This document shows, in pieces, positions 59,943-64,000 of a DNA stretch of 64,000 bases. Made by a program: the position numbers and the translations under genes. The stretch is taken from NCBI GenBank assembly GCA_965226215.1, contig CBDDCH010000002.1, positions 2,232,001 through 2,296,000 on the forward strand, read 5' to 3'. Numbering within the stretch: position 1 is the stretch's first letter; each line of letters opens with the position of its first letter. Under the pieces are notes generated by a model that saw nothing but the letters and a program-made list of their open reading frames with translations, had not been told where the DNA came from and did not search any database. This DNA is from G963668345 sp965226215. GTDB taxonomy: Bacteria; Acidobacteriota; Terriglobia; Bryobacterales; UBA6623.

Positions 59943-60690
59943 ATGCGCAGCCTGCTGCTGCTTTTGATGATGGCGGCCAACGTGTGGGCCCAGGCCGCGC
60001 CATCTCCGGCCGTGCCCCCCGCCCCCCCCACAAGCACCCGCCCTATTCAGTTCGGACGACGGCAAGCTCGGTGTTCCGATGCAGATCGTCCTGCTTTTGA
60101 CGCTGCTGACTCTGTTGCCGGCTGCGATCGCCTCGCTCACGCCTTTTCTGCGGTTGGTTGTCGTACTGCACTTTCTGCGTCAAGCCGTCGGAACCCAGAC
60201 CGCCCCCAGCAATCAGACCCTGCTAGGGCTGGCGCTGTTTCTCACCGTTGTTGTGATGCAGCCGGTGGCGGATCAAGTGCACGCCGAGGCCATTGTCCCG
60301 CTCCAGAAAGATGAGATCGGCCAGTTGGAAGCTCTCCAGCGCGCCGCAGGCCCGGTTAAGCGGTTCATGACTCGCTTTGTCCGTGAGAAGGATGTGGCCC
60401 TCTTTCTCGAGATCACGGATAAGCCTCGGCCTCATGACCTAGACGACCTAGATCTGACAGTGCTGATGCCGGCCTACGTACTCTCGGAACTCAAAATCTC
60501 TTTTCAGATCGGTGCGGTCTTGTTCTTGCCCTTTCTCGTGATTGACTTGCTGGTCGCCTCGATTACGCTTTCGTTGGGGATGATCCAATTGCCGCCGGTC
60601 ATGATCTCGGTTCCGTTCAAGCTGCTTTTATTTGTCTTAGTGGACGGCTGGAACTTGGTCGTCGGGTCGTTGGTCAAGGGGTTCTACTGA
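59943..60690 (+). pseudogene. fliP: Flagellar export gate protein FliP, frameshifted behind its signal peptide
   Basis: ATG 59943 begins a good signal peptide (MRSLLLLLMMAANVWAQAAP) in one frame. At about 60048 (CAGTTCGGACGAC) the frame must change by one base. The protein then continues SDDGKLGVPMQIVLLLTLLT, with ASLTPFLRLVVVLHFLRQAV, PSNQTLLGLALFLTVVVMQP, VLMPAYVLSELKISFQIGAV and ITLSLGMIQLPPVMISVPFK: the full FliP core, intact to the stop. An ATG at 60079 (MQIVLL) could give a protein without signal peptide. FliP forms the gate pore with FliQ and FliR. It is either a real lesion or a one-base sequence error. Confidence 0.85.
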
Positions 60691-60887
60691 CGTGGTGAAG
60701 AGGTTGGTTGTTGGCGCAAAGTCGCCAGGTCCCGAAACTATTCGGGTGCCGAGGCGAGATTCTCAAGCGACCTCCGCTCGACGCAAATATTAACTCTCAG
60801 GCCGAACAGTGAGTGCGCTGGAGTTCCGGTCGCCACGGCTCCGAGAGCGCTTGGCGAGGTCCACAGACGTGATGCAACCCCGGACCG

Positions 60888-61157
60888 ATGACTCCTGATG
60901 CCGCGGTCGAAGTGGTCCGCCACGCATTCTGGATTGCGCTGGTCGTCGGCGGCCCCATCCTGATGATCGGATTCCTCGGGGGTGTTCTAGTCAGTTTGGT
61001 GCAAATCCTCACCTCGATGCAGGATCCGGCTTTCAACACGGTGCCCCGCCTGTTCGTGTTTCTCGCCGCGATCATGTTGCTGCTTCCGTGGATGGCCGAC
61101 CGCATGATGGGCTATGCGCAGAATCTACTGGGCGGGCTGCACCAATTTGTTCGCTGA
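60888..61157 (+). CDS. fliQ: Flagellar export gate protein FliQ
   Basis: 89 residues with two membrane helices: ALVVGGPILMIGFLGGVLVS and VPRLFVFLAAIMLLLPWMAD, with the conserved VQILTSMQDPAFNTVP loop between. Normal length. There is a ~200-bp gap from fliP without an obvious gene. The start is the ATG at 60888. Confidence 0.93.
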   Translation: MTPDAAVEVVRHAFWIALVVGGPILMIGFLGGVLVSLVQILTSMQDPAFNTVPRLFVFLAAIMLLLPWMADRMMGYAQNLLGGLHQFVR

Positions 61158-61612
61158 CAAGAGTGACCTGTTGTGTGTGGATGAAAAACGACCGGGAACG
61201 CTCGTTGGGACAAGACACTGCTGTCTATCCGCGCGAGTTTCGAGCTTGCCGATCTCGCACTCGCGTCCGCCCCCGGCCCCATGAATCACGCCGCTACAAA
61301 TGATGGGCGCAGAATTCGAGAAGTGGGAACCCAACTCCCTGCCGCCGAACGTCCGGATGAGTCGCGACGCGGCCCGCTGAGATCGCCTGTCAAGAGACGG
61401 CTGATCGCTTCAATTCGATCGACGGCGCGGCGGGATCAAGACCGCGTTGGGCCGGCCCTAGCAGACTGTGGCAAAAGTCGTGCGGGAGCGAAAATCGGGG
61501 ACTGCCACCAATTCGCTCCCCGTCATGGCCCTCGAAACAAAGGACTCAGCCTGAAGCGAATTGGCCGGCTGTACCCGATTTTTCTTTACCACGGGCTGCT
61601 AGGTGTCCGACA
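61158..61612. other. Gap between fliQ and fliR with a 150-bp repeat element
   Basis: These genes are usually adjacent. Here 455 bp separate them; the last third is repeat element copy 4 (61459-61603). The rest has no supportable gene. Confidence 0.55.
61459..61603 (+). repeat. 150-bp inverted-repeat element, copy 4 (at the fliR 5' end)
   Basis: Bounded by AGCAGACTGTGGCAAAAGTC and CCACGGGCTGCTAGG. The core (GGGGACTGCCACCAATTCGC ... GAAGCGAATTGG) is conserved; there is a small deletion in the right arm (TTTTTCTTTACCACGGG). It ends 10 bp before the fliR start. Confidence 0.88.
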
Positions 61613-62407
61613 TTGCTGCTGAATCCCGTACTTGAGTTTTCGACGGCTTGGGTGATCAATGCCGTACTCGTGCTCGCACGGGTGTCGGGCATCGTAGCCC
61701 TCGTACCGATCCCTGGCCTGAGACAGTTCCCGGCCCAAGCTAAGATCATCCTCGCGCTCGCGCTGACTGTGTTGTTCATGCCGTTTGCCTGGGGGAGAGC
61801 GGACGCGGCATTCCTGCACACGTCGGGCGCTGTCTGGACTCTGGCGGGATGGGTGGCCGCGGAAGCCGTTTTCGGCCTCGCTGTGGGAGTCGGCGTGGCG
61901 CTGCTTCTCGAAGCCTTCGGCCTGGCGGCCCAGGTGCTGGGGTTTCAAGCTGGGTACTCCTACGTCAACATGGTCGATCCCACGACGCAGGTTGACGCCT
62001 CCATTCTCAACGTGCTGCTAACCGTGCTTGGGAGCTTGCTGTTTTTCGCCTTCGACCTGCACCTGTTTGTCATAGTCGCCTTGGCCGGGAGCTTCAATCG
62101 CTGGCCGCTGGGGAGTTTTTCTACCAGCCCCCTCGACGGAATGGCGATGGTCCACCTCGGCAGCTTGGTGTTTCAGACGGCGGTCCGCTTGGCACTGCCT
62201 GTCATTGCTGTCCTCCTGCTGATTGACCTTACACTCGGCCTGCTGAACCAGATCAACAGCCGCCTGCAACTGTTGACGCTGGCCTTCCCTGCCAAGATCG
62301 TCGCCGCTCTGGCGCTGCTCTACCCCGTGACGGTAGTCGCGCCGCGTCTCTTCCACGACCTGGCTGTCGAAGCCCAGCGGGTCATCTCCTTGATCATCGA
62401 GCGTTAA
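61613..62407 (+). CDS. fliR: Flagellar export gate protein FliR
   Basis: 264 residues, about six membrane helices. Seen: VLVLARVSGIVALVPIPGLR, LLLEAFGLAAQVLGFQAGYS, YVNMVDPTTQVDASILNVLL, LALPVIAVLLLIDLTLGLLN. Normal length, intact. The only suitable start is TTG at 61613, whose nearest Shine-Dalgarno-like AGG (61601) is at the very end of the repeat element. Six bases separate it from flhB. Confidence 0.93.
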   Translation: MLLNPVLEFSTAWVINAVLVLARVSGIVALVPIPGLRQFPAQAKIILALALTVLFMPFAWGRADAAFLHTSGAVWTLAGWVAAEAVFGLAVGVGVALLLEAFGLAAQVLGFQAGYSYVNMVDPTTQVDASILNVLLTVLGSLLFFAFDLHLFVIVALAGSFNRWPLGSFSTSPLDGMAMVHLGSLVFQTAVRLALPVIAVLLLIDLTLGLLNQINSRLQLLTLAFPAKIVAALALLYPVTVVAPRLFHDLAVEAQRVISLIIER

Positions 62408-62413
62408 CCAGAC

Positions 62414-63475
62414 ATGCCGGAAGAGCAGGCACAAAAGACTGAACAGCCGACTCCTCGACGCAAGCAGAAGGCTCGGGAAGAGGGGCAGGTTGCTTCCAGC
62501 CGAGAGTTGACCAGCGCCGTGCAATTTGCCGTTGCGGTGGGCCTTCTGATCGTTTTCGGAGACCAGATCGGGGCCGGCCTACGTCAAGGTATGCACGGCT
62601 TGTTCCAGGAAGCGTTTCGGGAATCCATCAGTGTCGAACGCCTGCGCTTGATGGTCATGACACTGGGGTTGGAGCCGCTTTCGTTCGTAGGTGTTCTTGG
62701 CGCTGTCCTGCTGTCCCTCGCAGTCCTGATGCAGCTGGCGCAAACGGGCTTTGCGATCAGCCCAAAGCGTCTGCAACCGGACGTCTCGCGTCTGAATCCG
62801 GGACCCAAACTCCGTCAGCCCCCTGGCGACAACGTCAGTCAAACCCTCAAAGCACTTGTGCTGTTGCCGTTAATCGCAGCCACGTTTTGGCTGCTGATTG
62901 ACGCCGAGCTCGAGGGGTTTTTGCAACTACCCAAGGTGTCTTTGCATAGCGGCGTCTTGGCTGTAGCCGAGGCTTTGGGCGAGTTGCTGGCCAAGGCGGC
63001 CGTACTTTTGTTGTTGGTCGGGACGTTTGACTTCTACCGCCAGCGGCGCAAGCTGTTCAAGAAGTTGAAGATGACCAAGTACGAGGTCAAGCAAGAGCAG
63101 AAAGACCTGGAAGGACATCCTCTGATCAAGGCCAAGCTGCGACGGCTGCAGCGGGAGATGTTGCGGCGGCGCATGATGAGTAGCGTGCCGGATGCGACGG
63201 TCGTCGTCACCAATCCGACGCACTACGCCGTGGCCCTCGAGTATCGACCGGAGACGATGGCCGCTCCCGTGGTAGTCGCTAAGGGGCTCGACTACTTGGC
63301 TTTGCGGATTCGAGCTGTCGCCGAGGAACACGGCGTCCCGATTGTCGAGAATCCGCCCCTGGCACGAGCACTCTACCAAAGCACCGAGGTGGGCGGCGAG
63401 ATTTCTGCCCAGCTTTACGCGGCGGTGGCTGAAATTCTAGCGTACATCTTCCGATTAACTAGAGGGGCCGTCTAG
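62414..63475 (+). CDS. flhB: Flagellar export switch protein FlhB
   Basis: 353 residues: QKTEQPTPRRKQKAREEGQV at the N-terminus, four membrane helices, then the cytoplasmic part with the self-cleavage site NPTH (267-270) in VVVTNPTHYAVALEYRPETM. The final IPIVENPPLARALY-type block is seen as VPIVENPPLARALYQSTEVG. FlhB autocleavage switches export from hook to filament substrates. Intact. Confidence 0.96.
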   Translation: MPEEQAQKTEQPTPRRKQKAREEGQVASSRELTSAVQFAVAVGLLIVFGDQIGAGLRQGMHGLFQEAFRESISVERLRLMVMTLGLEPLSFVGVLGAVLLSLAVLMQLAQTGFAISPKRLQPDVSRLNPGPKLRQPPGDNVSQTLKALVLLPLIAATFWLLIDAELEGFLQLPKVSLHSGVLAVAEALGELLAKAAVLLLLVGTFDFYRQRRKLFKKLKMTKYEVKQEQKDLEGHPLIKAKLRRLQREMLRRRMMSSVPDATVVVTNPTHYAVALEYRPETMAAPVVVAKGLDYLALRIRAVAEEHGVPIVENPPLARALYQSTEVGGEISAQLYAAVAEILAYIFRLTRGAV

Positions 63476-63610
63476 GGCGCTGGGGAAAGGTGTGCACTGT
63501 CCCGATCACAGAGCGGACACGGCTGCCGGCTGATCGGAGCCGGCGTGATCAATCCGCGCGGACAGAAGGCATGAATAGCAGACGCGGCTAGACCGCGCGC
63601 TTAGAACGTG

Positions 63611-64000
63611 ATGAACAGCTCGACACAGCCATCGATTACCGCGGCGACCGTGGCAAGACTCAACGCCGCCATACCGCTGGCGATCATGTCAGTCGTGTTG
63701 ATGATGGTATTGCCGATACCTTCCTACCTTCTCGATCTGCTGATTTCGGTGAACATTACGCTTTCTGTCATCACGCTAGTCGCCTCCATGTATATCACCC
63801 GGCCCGTGGAGTTTAGCGTCTATCCGTCGCTACTGCTGATGCTGACCCTGTTGCGACTCTCTTTGAACGTCTCATCCACCCGGCTGATTCTGTTCTATGG
63901 ACATCAGGGGCCCCAGGCGGCCGGCGAGGTCATCGAAGCTTTTGGCAACTTCGTGGTCGGCGGCAACTACATCATCGGCATCGTGATTTTCATCTTGTTG
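63611..64000 (+). CDS. flhA: Flagellar export protein FlhA, N-terminal part (runs off the right edge)
   Basis: The first 130 residues: AIPLAIMSVVLMMVLPIPSY, LLDLLISVNITLSVITLVAS, VEFSVYPSLLLMLTLLRLSL, NVSSTRLILFYGHQGPQAAG, FGNFVVGGNYIIGIVIF. This is the canonical start of FlhA with its first membrane helices. FlhA is the export-gate ring that docks substrates. Start: ATG 63611 (GTG 63608 is possible). It follows flhB by 135 bp. Confidence 0.95.
   Translation, partial: MNSSTQPSITAATVARLNAAIPLAIMSVVLMMVLPIPSYLLDLLISVNITLSVITLVASMYITRPVEFSVYPSLLLMLTLLRLSLNVSSTRLILFYGHQGPQAAGEVIEAFGNFVVGGNYIIGIVIFILL

Noticed and set aside
1..64000. CRISPR arrays
   Set aside because: No series of evenly spaced direct repeats with unique spacers; the repeats seen are dispersed palindromes or single tandem pairs.
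1..64000. tRNA or rRNA genes
   Set aside because: No cloverleaf with a GTTCGANTC-type arm or rRNA signature was recognised by eye; a covariance-model scan would be decisive.

Overview
The window looks like a chromosomal segment of a GC-rich diderm bacterium, most likely an Acidobacteriota of the Solibacter/Bryobacter type. The pointers are a Solibacter-type C-terminal domain on a cytochrome-peroxidase-like protein, a deiodinase-like selenoprotein, P- and L-ring flagellar genes (two membranes), and many dispersed palindromic repeats and insertion sequences. The taxonomy is inference; no rRNA or other marker gene is present.

Positions 1-36300 are a loosely packed housekeeping and accessory region, transcribed on both strands. 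It holds an efflux adaptor fragment, two glycosyltransferases, an SDR oxidoreductase, a DUF4015 glycosyl hydrolase, ketopantoate reductase, a VOC protein, an enolase-superfamily enzyme, a tesA/ybbA/ybbP-like group, menG-aroB, a deiodinase-like gene with an in-frame UGA and a SECIS-like hairpin, a flavin reductase, a broken di-heme peroxidase, and a pair of related methyltransferases leading into fliW-csrA. Gaps between genes are long and full of repeats.

Positions 36300-64000 are a flagellar supercluster. A minus-strand arm runs flgF-flgG-flgA-flgH-flgI-flgJ-flgM-flgN-flgK-flgL-flaG-fliS-fliD-fliT-like. A plus-strand arm runs fliK-hypothetical-flgD-flgE-fliN-fliO-fliP-fliQ-fliR-flhB-flhA, and flhA leaves the window. 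FliW and CsrA, the usual post-transcriptional controllers of flagellin, head the cluster.

The flagellar locus as written is damaged in at least five independent ways. flgG is cut by an IS1595-type element at codon 5, fliO is cut by an ISL3-type element, flgF carries a 27-base G/C run that puts it out of frame, fliD has an in-frame TAA, and fliP has a frameshift behind its signal peptide. Two further genes (flgA, fliR) have 5' ends abutting a 150-bp inverted-repeat element. Either motility is being lost during IS expansion, or some genes are switchable, or part of the damage is sequence error.

The most unusual feature is a domain of about 210 residues inserted in three different hook-associated proteins encoded close together: FliD, FlgL and FlgK. 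In fliD the premature stop lies exactly at the downstream edge of this insert.

Mobile DNA comprises IS1595-type (2 copies, 1033 bp, 8-bp target duplications), ISL3-type (3 copies, 1299 bp), IS630-type (1 copy, TA target), IS3-type (1 copy), four 150-bp non-coding inverted-repeat elements and several families of short palindromes.
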